A stretch of DNA of 64,000 nucleotides, taken from positions 39,510-103,509 of the forward strand of contig NZ_JAFUAG010000030.1 in assembly GCF_017464355.1 (NCBI RefSeq). The letters are read 5' to 3'. The position numbers and the translations under genes were made by a program. The notes beneath the pieces were generated by a model. The model did not search any database, was not told where the DNA came from, and saw only the letters and a program-made list of their open reading frames with translations. This document shows positions 1 to 8,421 of the stretch, in pieces. Within the stretch, counting starts at the first letter, position 1. Every line of letters starts with the position of its first letter. The DNA is from Ruminococcus sp. (GTDB lineage: Bacteria; Bacillota; Clostridia; Oscillospirales; Ruminococcaceae).

Positions 1-1695
1 ACGGTTGGTGTCGTTCTGGGGCATGGCGTTTAGCACCTTTTCCATTTCGATAGAGATCATGCCGCCGTCGCTGGACAGGCATACGGGGTGGGATTTCAGC
101 TTTTTGGAGAGGCGGACGGTAGTTACCTTGCCTGCGATAGAATCAGCCATAAAGGTGAACATATCCTTGTTCTCCTCGTCAAGCTTCCTGGCCTCTTCCT
201 TTTCCTCCTCGGTATCGAGGTCGATATCTGCGTCGCTGATAGACTTGAAGTTCTTGCCGTCATAGTTTATCATGACCTTTACGCAGAACTCATCGACGTC
301 CTGGGTCATGTAGAGGACTTCGTAGCCCTTGTCCTTTATCTTCTCGATCTGGGGCAGCTTGTCTATGCGCTCCTTGGTCTCGCCGCAGGCATAGTAGATG
401 TACTGCTGATCCTCCTTCATACGGGAAACATACTCTTTAAGGGTAACGTTCTTGCCGTCCTCAAAGGTAGACTTGAACATCAGCAGATCCTTAAGGGTGT
501 CGATAGCTGCGCCGTAGCTCTGGTAAATGCCGAACTTGAACTGCAGGCCGAAGACATCGAAGAACTTCTCATACTTCTCGCGGTCGTTTTTCAGCAGCTT
601 TGCCAACTCGTTCTTTACGGACTTCTCAACGTTCTTGGCGATTATCTTCACCTGTCTGTCCTGCTGGAGCATTTCACGGGAGATGTTCAGGGAGAGGTCC
701 TCGCTGTCAACTACGCCCTTTACAAAGCCGAACCAGTCAGGCAGGAGGTCGCCGCACTTATCCATTATCAGCACACCGCTGGAGTAGAGCTGGAGACCCT
801 TTTCGTAGTCCTTGGAATAGAAATCGAAGGGTGCCTTTGAGGGGATATAGAGCAGTGCATCGTAGGTGGCAATGCCCTCGTTATGGGAATGGATATGGGT
901 AATGGGCTCCTGATAATCAAAGAACTTTTCGGAGTAGAAGCTGTTGTACTCCTCCTCGGTCAGCTCGTTCTTGTTCTTCTTCCATATGGGGGTCATGCTG
1001 TTGAGAGTTTCGACCTCCATAGTGGAAGTGGGCTCCTCGCCCTCCTCGGCATAGTTCTTATGCTCCACCTCCATTTTAATGGGGAAGCGGATATAGTCGG
1101 AATACTTCTTTATCAGCTGTCTTATGCGGTATTCCTCGCAGTACTCGGAATACTTGTCGTCCTCGGTATCGTCCTTGAGGAACATGGTTATCTTGGTACC
1201 TGCGGTCTCCTTTTCGGCGGGCTCGACAGTGTAGCCGTCAACGCCGTTGGACTTCCACAGGTAGGCCTTGTCGCTGCCGTAGGCCTTGGTCAGCACCTGA
1301 ACTTCCTTAGCCACCATAAAGGTAGAATAGAAGCCCACACCGAACTGGCCGATGATATCCACATCTTCACCAAGGTCGTTATCTGTCTTGAAAGCGAGAG
1401 AGCCTGACTGAGCGATAGTGCCCAGGTTATTCTCCAGTTCCTCCTCGGTCATGCCTATGCCGTTATCCTCTACTATGAGAGTCCCGGCCTCTTTATCGGC
1501 GGATACGGTTATGGCGAAATCGTCCTTGTTAAGGCCGACGCTTGTATCTGTCAGGGACTTGAAGTAAAGCTTGTCGATAGCGTCACTGGCATTGGAGATG
1601 ACTTCTCTGAGGAATATCTCCTTATGAGTATAGATAGAGTTTATCATCATATCCAGAAGTCTTTTCGACTCTGCTTTGAACTGTTTGGTTTCCAT
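1..1695 (-). CDS. htpG: Molecular chaperone HtpG (Hsp90), C-terminus cut by window edge
   Basis: The reverse-strand frame is open from the ATG at 1693-1695 to base 1, exactly 565 codons; the rest of the C-terminal dimerisation domain lies outside. The N-terminus carries the GHKL ATPase signature ([13 protein letters not shown], then [10 protein letters not shown] and the GTIAQSG lid), which identifies Hsp90. It is an ATP-driven cytosolic chaperone. An AGGAG site lies just ahead of the ATG, and a perfect CIRCE operator lies upstream, so heat-shock control by HrcA is expected. Confidence 0.97.
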   Translation of the reverse strand, partial: METKQFKAESKRLLDMMINSIYTHKEIFLREVISNASDAIDKLYFKSLTDTSVGLNKDDFAITVSADKEAGTLIVEDNGIGMTEEELENNLGTIAQSGSLAFKTDNDLGEDVDIIGQFGVGFYSTFMVAKEVQVLTKAYGSDKAYLWKSNGVDGYTVEPAEKETAGTKITMFLKDDTEDDKYSEYCEEYRIRQLIKKYSDYIRFPIKMEVEHKNYAEEGEEPTSTMEVETLNSMTPIWKKNKNELTEEEYNSFYSEKFFDYQEPITHIHSHNEGIATYDALLYIPSKAPFDFYSKDYEKGLQLYSSGVLIMDKCGDLLPDWFGFVKGVVDSEDLSLNISREMLQQDRQVKIIAKNVEKSVKNELAKLLKNDREKYEKFFDVFGLQFKFGIYQSYGAAIDTLKDLLMFKSTFEDGKNVTLKEYVSRMKEDQQYIYYACGETKERIDKLPQIEKIKDKGYEVLYMTQDVDEFCVKVMINYDGKNFKSISDADIDLDTEEEKEEARKLDEENKDMFTFMADSIAGKVTTVRLSKKLKSHPVCLSSDGGMISIEMEKVLNAMPQNDTNR

Positions 1696-1730
1696 TAGTT
1701 TTCAGCTCCTTAGATATTTTCTGCAAATAT

Positions 1731-1757
1731 TTAGCACTCCCTTGCTTTGAGTGCTAA
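1731..1757 (-). promoter_or_regulatory. CIRCE operator (HrcA site) of htpG
   Basis: TTAGCACTC, nine bases, GAGTGCTAA: a perfect CIRCE inverted repeat. It lies between the htpG -10 and start codon, so HrcA bound here would block transcription. Confidence 0.96.
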
Positions 1758-1761
1758 ATAT

Positions 1762-1789
1762 ATTATACCTCATGTGCCGAAAAATGCAA
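1762..1789 (-). promoter_or_regulatory. htpG sigma-A promoter
   Basis: On the reverse strand TTGCAT (1784-1789), 16 bases, TATAAT (1762-1767), directly upstream of CIRCE. Confidence 0.8.
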
Positions 1790-1896
1790 GGGGTTACACA
1801 AAATATCTATGATTTGTTTACACTTTTTAAATATACGTACTCAGGAATACGGCTTTGTATTTTTTGTGAACGGCGGGGTGGGTATGTTCATGGTAC

Positions 1897-2001
1897 GGAA
1901 ATATTCGGTGTGGGAAATATCATTTATGAAGATGATGTGTACAGAGGGAGGAGTCTGTTAAATTCGCGGACATATTCGGTGCGGAAAATATCGTTTATGA
2001 T
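1897..2001 (+). repeat. Imperfect direct repeat pair upstream of the CPBP gene
   Basis: A ~34-bp segment around ATATTCGGTG and AAATATC.TTTATGA occurs at about 1897-1930 and again at 1968-2001, an offset of 71 bp. Both copies are upstream of the promoter of the next gene. Regulatory use is a guess. Confidence 0.5.
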
Positions 2002-2018
2002 GAAAGTATTAACGGTGC

Positions 2019-2047
2019 TTTACTTTTCCTCTGAAATGTGGTATAAT
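2019..2047 (+). promoter_or_regulatory. Promoter of the CPBP protease gene
   Basis: TTTACT (2019-2024), 17 bases, TATAAT (2042-2047). It rules out any start upstream of about 2055. Confidence 0.75.
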
Positions 2048-2080
2048 CATGTGGAACGCTTTTTTAGGAGTGATACTTGC

Positions 2081-3103
2081 TTGAACTTGGAGAACTATTT
2101 TGCTCCCCCAAAGGACGGGGCTGATATAAGGCGGAACATCACCTATGACTGCATAAAGCTGGGTGCCATGCTGATAACCTACAGGCTGCTGACCACCATT
2201 TTCACCTACGGCTTTTACATAGGGGCATATTACCGTTTCACGGGGAAGCTGGCGGGGCTGAACGCTGCCATAAAGGGGCTGCGGGAGGACTACAAGGAAA
2301 CTGTGACCTCAACGGCCTTCAGCATGATACTGAATTCCACGGTGACGGGAACGGGGCTGATATGCACCCTGCTGCTGGGGTGGCTGGTGCTGGGGTTCGG
2401 ATTTGATGGCTTCCTCAGGCCTACGAAAGACGGGGCTAAGAAGGGGCTTTACTTCTTCCCTGCCTGCTTTATAATGAACATGGTGGTCTCACTGGCGGTG
2501 AACTTTTTTACTTCCGCCATGGAGTCGGCGGGTGTTACCATACCCGAGGCTGATTTCACCATAAAGACCCCCTCGACGGCGGCGGTGGTATTCCAGTTTT
2601 TATATGTGTGCATAGCAGCGCCCCTGGTGGAGGAGATCGTCTTCAGGGGCATGATACTTGGGGCTCTCACCAAATACGGGGAGATACCTGCCATTTTCAT
2701 TTCAGCGCTGTGCTTCGGGCTTATGCACGGGAATATCCCCCAGGCGGCTGCGGCCTTTGTGGTGGGTCTTGCCTATGCAAGTCTGGCGGTGAGCAGCCGT
2801 TCCATAGTGCCCTCATTCATCGTGCATATGCTCAACAACATGGTAGTCAGCATGGCTGAGCTGGGCAACGGGCTGGAGCTGCCCTATGTTGACGAGGTGA
2901 CGAGCATAGTGCAGGTCATCGTCGCGGTAATAGGCATATACATAGCTTTTACAAAGTACAGCTATTTCAGGAACGATAGCAGGGAGGCTCTGCCTGCCAG
3001 AGGTGCTGTGCTGAAAACCGAGATGACCAACCCTGTGCTGCTTATCTATCTGGCTATGCTGGTACTGAACATAGTTGAGGGTCTTATAAATGTGAACAGC
3101 TGA
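2081..3103 (+). CDS. CPBP family intramembrane metalloprotease
   Basis: A polytopic membrane protein of about 340 aa. The C-terminal half has the CPBP (Abi/CAAX protease-like) motifs: EEIVFRG, then FGLMHG and FIVHMLNN, whose Glu and His residues bind the metal in this family. The open frame extends upstream to 1751, but a promoter at 2019-2047 and an AGGAG at 2066-2070 favour the in-frame TTG at 2081. The family includes prenyl-protein processing enzymes and bacteriocin immunity proteins; the substrate cannot be inferred here. A terminator follows 25 bp after the stop. Confidence 0.85.
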   Translation: MNLENYFAPPKDGADIRRNITYDCIKLGAMLITYRLLTTIFTYGFYIGAYYRFTGKLAGLNAAIKGLREDYKETVTSTAFSMILNSTVTGTGLICTLLLGWLVLGFGFDGFLRPTKDGAKKGLYFFPACFIMNMVVSLAVNFFTSAMESAGVTIPEADFTIKTPSTAAVVFQFLYVCIAAPLVEEIVFRGMILGALTKYGEIPAIFISALCFGLMHGNIPQAAAAFVVGLAYASLAVSSRSIVPSFIVHMLNNMVVSMAELGNGLELPYVDEVTSIVQVIVAVIGIYIAFTKYSYFRNDSREALPARGAVLKTEMTNPVLLIYLAMLVLNIVEGLINVNS

Positions 3104-3127
3104 ACAATACACTGAGATACAAGTTTA

Positions 3128-3161
3128 CCCCGCAGAGGCAGATGACCGCTGCGGGGCTTTT
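3128..3161 (+). terminator. Terminator after the CPBP gene
   Basis: CCCCGCAG (3128-3135) pairs with CTGCGGGG (3149-3156), followed by CTTTT. Confidence 0.85.
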
Positions 3162-3170
3162 GCGTCTTTG

Positions 3171-3203
3171 GCGGAGGGGGAGCAATACACGGCCAAATTG
3201 GGA
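3171..3203 (+). repeat. Partial copy (right end) of the 98-bp hairpin repeat
   Basis: Only the right end of the dispersed element is present: a GGAGGGGGA stretch, then CAATACACGGCCAAATTGGG. Confidence 0.6.
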
Positions 3204-3355
3204 CAGCGAGGTTTCACCCTTTCGGGAGATGTATTAAAAATATGTGCGCGCAGCGAACATCTTCGCTATTCACTATTCACTGTTTACCGCTTGCTGCGCA
3301 AAACTGCCCAAGGGCCGGGCGGTCAGGCTGTGCAAAACGCTGAATTTAAAATTTG

Positions 3356-3397
3356 CGAACATATGTTCTTGACAAGAACATATGTTTGATGTATAAT
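3356..3397 (+). promoter_or_regulatory. SOS promoter with two LexA boxes
   Basis: CGAACATATGTTCT (3356-3369) and AGAACATATGTTTG (3375-3388) both match the Firmicutes LexA/DinR consensus CGAACRNRYGTTYG. They flank and overlap a -35 TTGACA (3369-3374), which lies 17 bases from a -10 TATAAT (3392-3397). A weaker third site (GAACATTCGTGC, 3416-3427) follows. LexA repression and DNA-damage induction of the next gene are strongly suggested. Confidence 0.88.
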
Positions 3398-3528
3398 ATA
3401 GTTGCTACCTGATAAGAACATTCGTGCCCACGATAATTCTTAGCTGAGGTACCGCCTGACCAAACGGGACTTCGGCCGACCGCTGCAAGCGCGCCCCCGC
3501 TGAGCAGCAGAGAACTCAGGAGGATGAA

Positions 3529-4047
3529 ATGAACAGAAACAGCAAAGAAAAAGACATACTTGACACCATGGACATCTACGACTACATAGCAGAGCTGATG
3601 AGGGTACCCAAGGGTGAGGCTGCAAGGAAGTACAACAGGGACGAAAGCGCCCGCCACGGGAACAGAGCCTGCGTGCTTGCCAGAGAATTCGGGAGCTACC
3701 GCAGCCTTTGCCTGAGGGAGAACCGCACCCGCAGGCGGATAGAGGAGCTGCTCGCACGTATCATCAGGGCAGAGAGGGAGCATTCGCGGAGGCTGCCGCT
3801 GCTGCGGGCAGAACTCAGGCGGGAAACTGTGGCGCTGGCCGACCTGACGCTTCGCAGGAGGAGGCTGGAGGAGCGCAGGGACGGACTTAAGGGTGAGATC
3901 GTGAAAATGGTGGTGCAGCACCGCTATTTTGAGCAGACAGACAGACGTCTGCCCAGCTGGAACGAAACTGCCCGTGACCTTGGCATAGCCCTCAGCGGCG
4001 AGGAGCTGCGTAGGTATGTTTGCAGATGTTTTGAGGAACAGCTATGA
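3529..4047 (+). CDS. SOS-regulated protein of unknown function
   Basis: 172 aa, ATG preceded by AGGAGG. Not recognised. It is strongly basic and Arg-rich, with no signal peptide or membrane segment. Residues ~65-125 form heptad-like Leu/Glu/Arg helices (probable coiled coil), and the C-terminus (SWNETARDLGIALSGEELRR) could form a helix-turn-helix-like end. It stands alone between a double LexA-box promoter and its own strong terminator. The promoter suggests a role in the DNA-damage response; a DNA-binding or phage-type regulatory protein is possible but not shown. Confidence 0.8.
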   Translation: MNRNSKEKDILDTMDIYDYIAELMRVPKGEAARKYNRDESARHGNRACVLAREFGSYRSLCLRENRTRRRIEELLARIIRAEREHSRRLPLLRAELRRETVALADLTLRRRRLEERRDGLKGEIVKMVVQHRYFEQTDRRLPSWNETARDLGIALSGEELRRYVCRCFEEQL

Positions 4048-4051
4048 AAAG

Positions 4052-4088
4052 ACCGCCCGATGTGGAGGACATCGGGCGGTAGTTTTTT
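4052..4088 (+). terminator. Terminator of the SOS gene
   Basis: ACCGCCCGAT (4052-4061) pairs with ATCGGGCGGT (4071-4080), followed by AGTTTTTT. Confidence 0.92.
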
Positions 4089-4189
4089 ATACATACGCAC
4101 TGCGGGTCTTATTTACATAGAGGGTAACTGCCAGGGCTGCGAGAGTTATAAGGGGGATGACGAAGAAGATACCTGAACCAAGGCAAAGG

Positions 4190-4238
4190 GGGCAATACAA
4201 AAAAAATCAGCCATTGTGTATCATCAAAATTCGGGGAT
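4190..4238 (-). repeat. Partial inverted copy of the 98-bp hairpin repeat
   Basis: The reverse strand reads the same GAATTTTGATGATACACAATGG module as the neighbouring full copy, with internal deletions. The two copies stand head to head. Confidence 0.5.
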
Positions 4239-4246
4239 AAACAAAC

Positions 4247-4344
4247 TCCCAATTTTGATGTGTATTGCTTATGATACAAAATGGCTGTTCTTTCGTATTG
4301 TTCCCCCGCCTTCGGCGGGGGAACAATACACAACCAAATTGGGA
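4247..4344 (+). repeat. 98-bp hairpin repeat, copy A
   Basis: Terminal inverted repeat TCCCAATTTTG / CAAATTGGGA. Inside is a GC hairpin (CCCCCGCC TTCG GGCGGGGG) flanked by GTATTG/CAATAC. No coding capacity. Near-full copies lie at 20029, 20301, 41588 and 50342. Confidence 0.85.
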
Positions 4345-4345
4345 T

Positions 4346-4380
4346 AAACAAAAACGAACTGCGCGGGGCAGTTCGTTCTT
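4346..4380 (-). terminator. Terminator of the CobW-like gene
   Basis: AACGAACTGC (4353-4362) pairs with GCAGTTCGTT (4368-4377). On the reverse strand the hairpin is followed by TTTTG. Confidence 0.8.
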
Positions 4381-4387
4381 ATAATGC

Positions 4388-5344
4388 TTAATAGAAAGTA
4401 GCCACGGGCTGGGCGGGGGGCTGGGCATCGGTCATGGACTCGACCACCAGGACGGGGCCTTTGCCTTTATAGAGCTTATGCTTCATCATCTGCACCTTGA
4501 AGGTGACGTTGACCCATTTGGGTTGGGAGGCATCTATGGGCTTATCCCACAGGCTTGCCAGCCAGCAGAAGGTTATATCCTCCACGCAGCAGGTCATTAT
4601 CTGCCTGCCCAGGCCGATAGTTCCCTTGGGGAACTGTGGGTTATAGGCGGCCATAGCTTTCAGCTGAATGCGCTTGCCGTTATACTTATCGGGTTCCTCG
4701 TTGATATCACGGTACCACAGGGCATAGTCTCTGTCCTCAACAACGATAGTATCTGCGTTGATATCGAAAGGCAGGGGGTCTTCGATGTCGTCGTACTCGG
4801 AGGTACCGTCGGTATACTCATAGGCTATCTCGGTACGGCGGCTGACACCTCTGACTATCTTATGGAACTCCATTTTATCCATAGTCTTCTTATCGAAGCG
4901 GTTGAAGACGGTCAGCTCGCAGTTCTGGAGCTTATCCACCACCAGGGAACGCATATTCTGGTTATAGTTCAAGAATGTGTTCGCATCGGTGAAGTTCATT
5001 ATCTGGTAGATAGCCCAGTCATCGGGAAGTGCGGCAAAGAGGTCATTCATTGTCCACATACCGTTATACTCTATCATGACTCTCTGGCCGTTTATCTCAT
5101 CATAGAGCCGCTGGAGGTTCTCGGGGGTGAAGTCCGCCTTATCCTCTATGGTCCTCAGGTAGATATGGCTTTTCTCGAAGTCCTTGGTATCGTACTCTTC
5201 TATACCCTCTTCACAGACCAGCAGCAGAGTTCTGTCACCGTTATTGAATCTTTTATCACCCAGGGTCTTTTGGATAAAGGAGGTCTTGCCGCCCTCCAGA
5301 AATCCCGTAAACAGGTAGACGGGTATGAAATTATCTTCATTCAT
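4388..5344 (-). CDS. CobW-like P-loop GTPase with C-terminal OB-like domain
   Basis: 318 aa. A Walker A motif GFLEGGKTS (residues ~14-22) starts a G3E/CobW-type GTPase half. The C-terminal ~110 residues (GKRIQLKAMAAYN..., then GRQIMTCCVEDITF) resemble the DUF1980/TIGR03943-type OB domain with a conserved Cys pair. The usual CobW CxCC motif is absent; the equivalent region reads LVCEEGIEEYD, so metal transfer is uncertain. It is the last gene of a three-gene same-strand set with an unknown gene and a His-rich COG0523 protein. A metal (zinc) homeostasis role is inferred from the neighbours. Confidence 0.75.
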   Translation of the reverse strand: MNEDNFIPVYLFTGFLEGGKTSFIQKTLGDKRFNNGDRTLLLVCEEGIEEYDTKDFEKSHIYLRTIEDKADFTPENLQRLYDEINGQRVMIEYNGMWTMNDLFAALPDDWAIYQIMNFTDANTFLNYNQNMRSLVVDKLQNCELTVFNRFDKKTMDKMEFHKIVRGVSRRTEIAYEYTDGTSEYDDIEDPLPFDINADTIVVEDRDYALWYRDINEEPDKYNGKRIQLKAMAAYNPQFPKGTIGLGRQIMTCCVEDITFCWLASLWDKPIDASQPKWVNVTFKVQMMKHKLYKGKGPVLVVESMTDAQPPAQPVATFY

Positions 5345-5493
5345 GTTTTTTTACTCTCCTTGATAAATGTACAGCGGGGGCTCCGCTGTGACTTTGGCGC
5401 TTATGCGGCGGTGGTTTGCTGTTTTACGCTCTGCGCTGTGCGGGACTTTGCTATGTTCCCAGCAATGTCTGCCGCGCAATTATGAATTATGAA

Positions 5494-6774
5494 TTAAGAA
5501 AACCTGTCAGGGTCGTAGGATACAAAGTCGTCCTCCAGTACAGGCTCGGGAACATAGCTTGCCATGCCGCCGTCAGGTATGAACTCCATATCGCAGTAAT
5601 ACTTATAAGGCTGGTCATACACAGGCAGATGTCCTGCACCCGCTTTCATCTTTGAGGGGGCTGCGATATAGTCAGCTTCAAGTCTTACAAGGCCGTTCGC
5701 TGTTTCTACCATGCAGTGAAGTCCGCTGACCTCAAGTCCGCCTGCTACACGTACTATACTGCCGCTGTCGTCAACGTACTCGAAGCTTATGCTCTCTCCC
5801 CTGCTCAGGGCTCTTATCTCATCGGGGGTGAAGATATGGTTTCTCCACACCGACCTGAAGCAGATGTTATTATACAGTGCATCGTGGGTGATGTTACTGA
5901 TATCCTCATCGGTGAGCCCTGCGGCGGTCAGGTCGTCAATGCGTTCACGTCCGAAGATCTTGCAGGCTATTTTATTGTAGTCCATGCCCTCGGGGTAGGC
6001 CATGCTGAAAAGCTTGGTCTCTGGCAGGCCGCCTGTCACAGACCTTTCGTAGAGCCTGAAAAGTGCCGTGGAGGTATCGTACACGGTCAGGCTGCCGTCC
6101 ATATTTTCAATGACATAGCCTGCGCCGTCCTTAACTGTTTCTCTGAGGACGTAGCCTGCGTATTCAGCGGCCTTGCCGTTTTCAGAGAGGACAGCGTTCT
6201 CCAGTTCGATAACTCCCCCGTCCAGCAATGACCGGAGCTGTTTCTCATCGGGAACGGCTCTGCGGTCGAAGTTGAGTTTAAGCAGTTCGCCCTCATGCAT
6301 AGCGTAAATATCAGCGGGCTGTCTGTCGTCATCGAAGTTAATGACCTCGGGTACGAACTCCTGCGGGAGGTCATCGGCGACGAACTCATAGTCCACTGCG
6401 TTATACAGTTTATAGGAGGAATTATAGGGGATAGAGAACGGGTCTACCTCCTTGACGGCTTCTTTCAGGCCGCCTGTTATCTTATAGATGAGGCTGCCCT
6501 CGGCCAGTTCAAAGGTGACTTTGCCGCCCCCGCACAGCACGGCTATCTCTTCCTCGGTGAAGATATGGCTGCGCCAGATGCCCGCAAAGCGTGCGTCCTT
6601 GCCGTCCTTTTTGAATGTGACTGTCACATCATAGAATATCCTGCCTTTGAGGTCATCTGTGAAGACATACTTTTTGCCCTCGTTCTCGAAGCGGTCGGTA
6701 GGCTGCTCGCTGTCGTAGTAGCCTTCTCCGTAGAGAACACTTCTGTTGATACGGTAATTCTTCTCATTATCCAT
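5494..6774 (-). CDS. Unknown protein with a duplicated WR-HIFT module
   Basis: 426 aa, ATG preceded by AAAGGAGGG. Not recognised with certainty. A ~43-residue module occurs twice: residues ~63-104 (FAGIWRSHIFTEEEI...GGLKE) and ~305-348 (FRSVWRNHIFTPDEI...GGLEV). It recalls the DUF3945-like 'WxxHxFTxEEI..L..G..V' pattern. The protein is acidic, with no signal peptide or membrane span. It sits between two CobW-type GTPase genes on the same strand, so it may belong to the same metal-related unit. Confidence 0.7.
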   Translation of the reverse strand: MDNEKNYRINRSVLYGEGYYDSEQPTDRFENEGKKYVFTDDLKGRIFYDVTVTFKKDGKDARFAGIWRSHIFTEEEIAVLCGGGKVTFELAEGSLIYKITGGLKEAVKEVDPFSIPYNSSYKLYNAVDYEFVADDLPQEFVPEVINFDDDRQPADIYAMHEGELLKLNFDRRAVPDEKQLRSLLDGGVIELENAVLSENGKAAEYAGYVLRETVKDGAGYVIENMDGSLTVYDTSTALFRLYERSVTGGLPETKLFSMAYPEGMDYNKIACKIFGRERIDDLTAAGLTDEDISNITHDALYNNICFRSVWRNHIFTPDEIRALSRGESISFEYVDDSGSIVRVAGGLEVSGLHCMVETANGLVRLEADYIAAPSKMKAGAGHLPVYDQPYKYYCDMEFIPDGGMASYVPEPVLEDDFVSYDPDRFS

Positions 6775-6862
6775 GCTGTACCCTCCTTTATCAGCTTATG
6801 GTCTTACGGACGAAAGGTCCTGCTAAAAATATTGCCCATCTCCTGTTCTCGCTGTGTAAGCC

Positions 6863-6904
6863 TATGATACAAGTGTGGAAAGCAACACACAACCAAATCG
6901 GGAG
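6863..6904 (+). repeat. Internally deleted copy of the 98-bp repeat
   Basis: TATGATACAAG and CAACACACAACCAAATCGGG are joined directly; the central hairpin is lost. Confidence 0.55.
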
Positions 6905-6963
6905 CTGTCAATTACAGGCAGACCCGCCCGTGGGGGCAGGCCGCTGCATTTATGCATTAGTTA

Positions 6964-8094
6964 TTACTGCACACCGAAAAGCTCGGCTACTGCGTCTTCC
7001 TTAAGCTCGGCGCCGATGACGCAAAGTCTGCCGATAGTGCTTGCGGAGCCTGTTCTGACATCGGGCACACCGGGAACGTAGTCATAGTGTATCCAGCTGC
7101 CGTCGGGGCTTTCAACGATACCCTTTGCTCTCAGCACGAGGCCGTACTTCTTCTCGTCCTCCAGGGCTTCGAGGGCAGCCTGTATCTCTTCGGCGGTATA
7201 TTTCTTGGTAGTTTCCCTGCCCCAGCTGGTGAAGACTTCATCAGCGTGGTGGTGGTGATGATCGTGGTCATGGTCATGGCAGCCGCAGGTACAGCCTTCG
7301 CCGTGGTCATGGTCGTGATCGTGGTGGTGATGATGTTCATGCTCATCATCATCGTGGTCGTGGTGGTGATGATGTTCATGCTCATCATCATCGTGGTCAT
7401 GGTGGTGGTGATGTTCATGCTCATCATCATCGTGGTCGTGGTGGTGGTGATGATGTTCCTGCTCCTGTTCAAGCAGAGCCTTCAGCTCATCATCAAGGGT
7501 ATTCTTCTGAGTCATGGCATCGGTGAGCTGCTTGCCTGTCAGCTGATCCCACTCGGTAGTAACTATGGGGGCAGCGCTGTTCAGGCTGCGGAGCCTTTCT
7601 ACCACATCGTCAAGTCTTTCCTGGGAGAGGCCTGCGGTATGGCTGAGGATAAGGCAGCTTGCGTAGGTTATCTGGTTATTGAAGAACTCACCGAAATTCT
7701 TCTGGTACATCCTGCACTTATTGGCGTCAACGACGGTGGTAAAGCCGTCAAGCACCACATCTTCGGCATTGATATTCTGCACGGCCTTTATAACGTCGCT
7801 GAGCTTGCCAACACCTGAGGGTTCGATGAGTATGCGGTCGGGCTTATAGGTCTCAAGCACCTGCTTGAGTGCTTCGCCGAAGTCGCCCACCAGTGAGCAG
7901 CAGATACAGCCCGAATTCATCTCGGTGATCTCAACGCCTGCGTCCTGCAGGAAGCCGCCGTCTATACCTATCTGGCCGAACTCATTCTCGATAAGCACCA
8001 GTTTTTCGCCCTGATAGCCTTCAGCTATGAGCTTTTTTATCAGCGTGGTCTTGCCTGCACCCAGGAAGCCGCTGAAGATAGTGATTTTTGTCAT
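6964..8094 (-). CDS. COG0523 metallochaperone GTPase with long His/Asp-rich insert
   Basis: 376 aa. Walker A GFLGAGKTT (residues 9-17), the metal-binding CICC motif (C63, C65, C66) and IEPSG place it in the YjiA/ZNG1-type G3E GTPases, which use GTP hydrolysis to deliver metals such as zinc. Between residues ~212 and ~292 is a low-complexity insert: three near-identical units of His runs with DHDDDEHEH, then a DHDHDHGEGCTCGCHDHD segment, followed by the CobW C-terminal domain. A family match is secure; the metal is inferred. It heads a three-gene reverse-strand set behind its own promoter. Confidence 0.93.
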   Translation of the reverse strand: MTKITIFSGFLGAGKTTLIKKLIAEGYQGEKLVLIENEFGQIGIDGGFLQDAGVEITEMNSGCICCSLVGDFGEALKQVLETYKPDRILIEPSGVGKLSDVIKAVQNINAEDVVLDGFTTVVDANKCRMYQKNFGEFFNNQITYASCLILSHTAGLSQERLDDVVERLRSLNSAAPIVTTEWDQLTGKQLTDAMTQKNTLDDELKALLEQEQEHHHHHHDHDDDEHEHHHHHDHDDDEHEHHHHHDHDDDEHEHHHHHDHDHDHGEGCTCGCHDHDHDHHHHHADEVFTSWGRETTKKYTAEEIQAALEALEDEKKYGLVLRAKGIVESPDGSWIHYDYVPGVPDVRTGSASTIGRLCVIGAELKEDAVAELFGVQ

Positions 8095-8151
8095 TTCAGA
8101 ACACTTCTTTCCTTATTATACATGAATTTAAGCGCTTCTCGCGTCAGTATC

Positions 8152-8180
8152 ATTATAGCACAAACTAACCTCAATTGCAA
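8152..8180 (-). promoter_or_regulatory. Promoter of the COG0523 gene
   Basis: On the reverse strand TTGCAA (8175-8180), 17 bases, TATAAT (8152-8157). I saw no clear Zur box. Confidence 0.7.
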
Positions 8181-8316
8181 GACCTGCGGGCTTCGATTTC
8201 AGGAAAATATCATAATGCAGACTTTTTGGGTATAGTTTGGCGGGAATACATTGTGCAGTATTTACAAGGCTATGCTCCCGCAGTTGTATGATAAGCCTAA
8301 AAGGAGGCTGTAATTC

Positions 8317-8345
8317 TTTACAAGGGGGGGCGGGTATGGTATAAT
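8317..8345 (+). promoter_or_regulatory. Promoter of the Gfo/Idh/MocA gene
   Basis: TTTACA (8317-8322), 17 bases, TATAAT (8340-8345). Confidence 0.8.
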
Positions 8346-8421
8346 AATTCATAATTCATAGTTATTGGCAGGGGCGGGAGTTCGCTGTTTTTTATTACTG
8401 TTCTGAAAGGAGTTTTTTATT

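Noticed and set aside
88-1407. Long plus-strand frames opposite htpG
   Set aside because: Antisense of a conserved Hsp90 gene; the translation is typical Leu/Val-rich antisense.
3346-3921. 191-codon reverse frame across the SOS promoter
   Set aside because: Its start would overlap the LexA boxes and it is antisense to the SOS gene.
4478-5485. 335-codon plus-strand frame opposite the CobW-like gene
   Set aside because: Antisense reading with no motif or ribosome site.
7087-7818. Very hydrophobic plus-strand frame with MFMLIIIVVVVV runs
   Set aside because: Antisense of the His/Asp repeats of the COG0523 gene, not a membrane protein.
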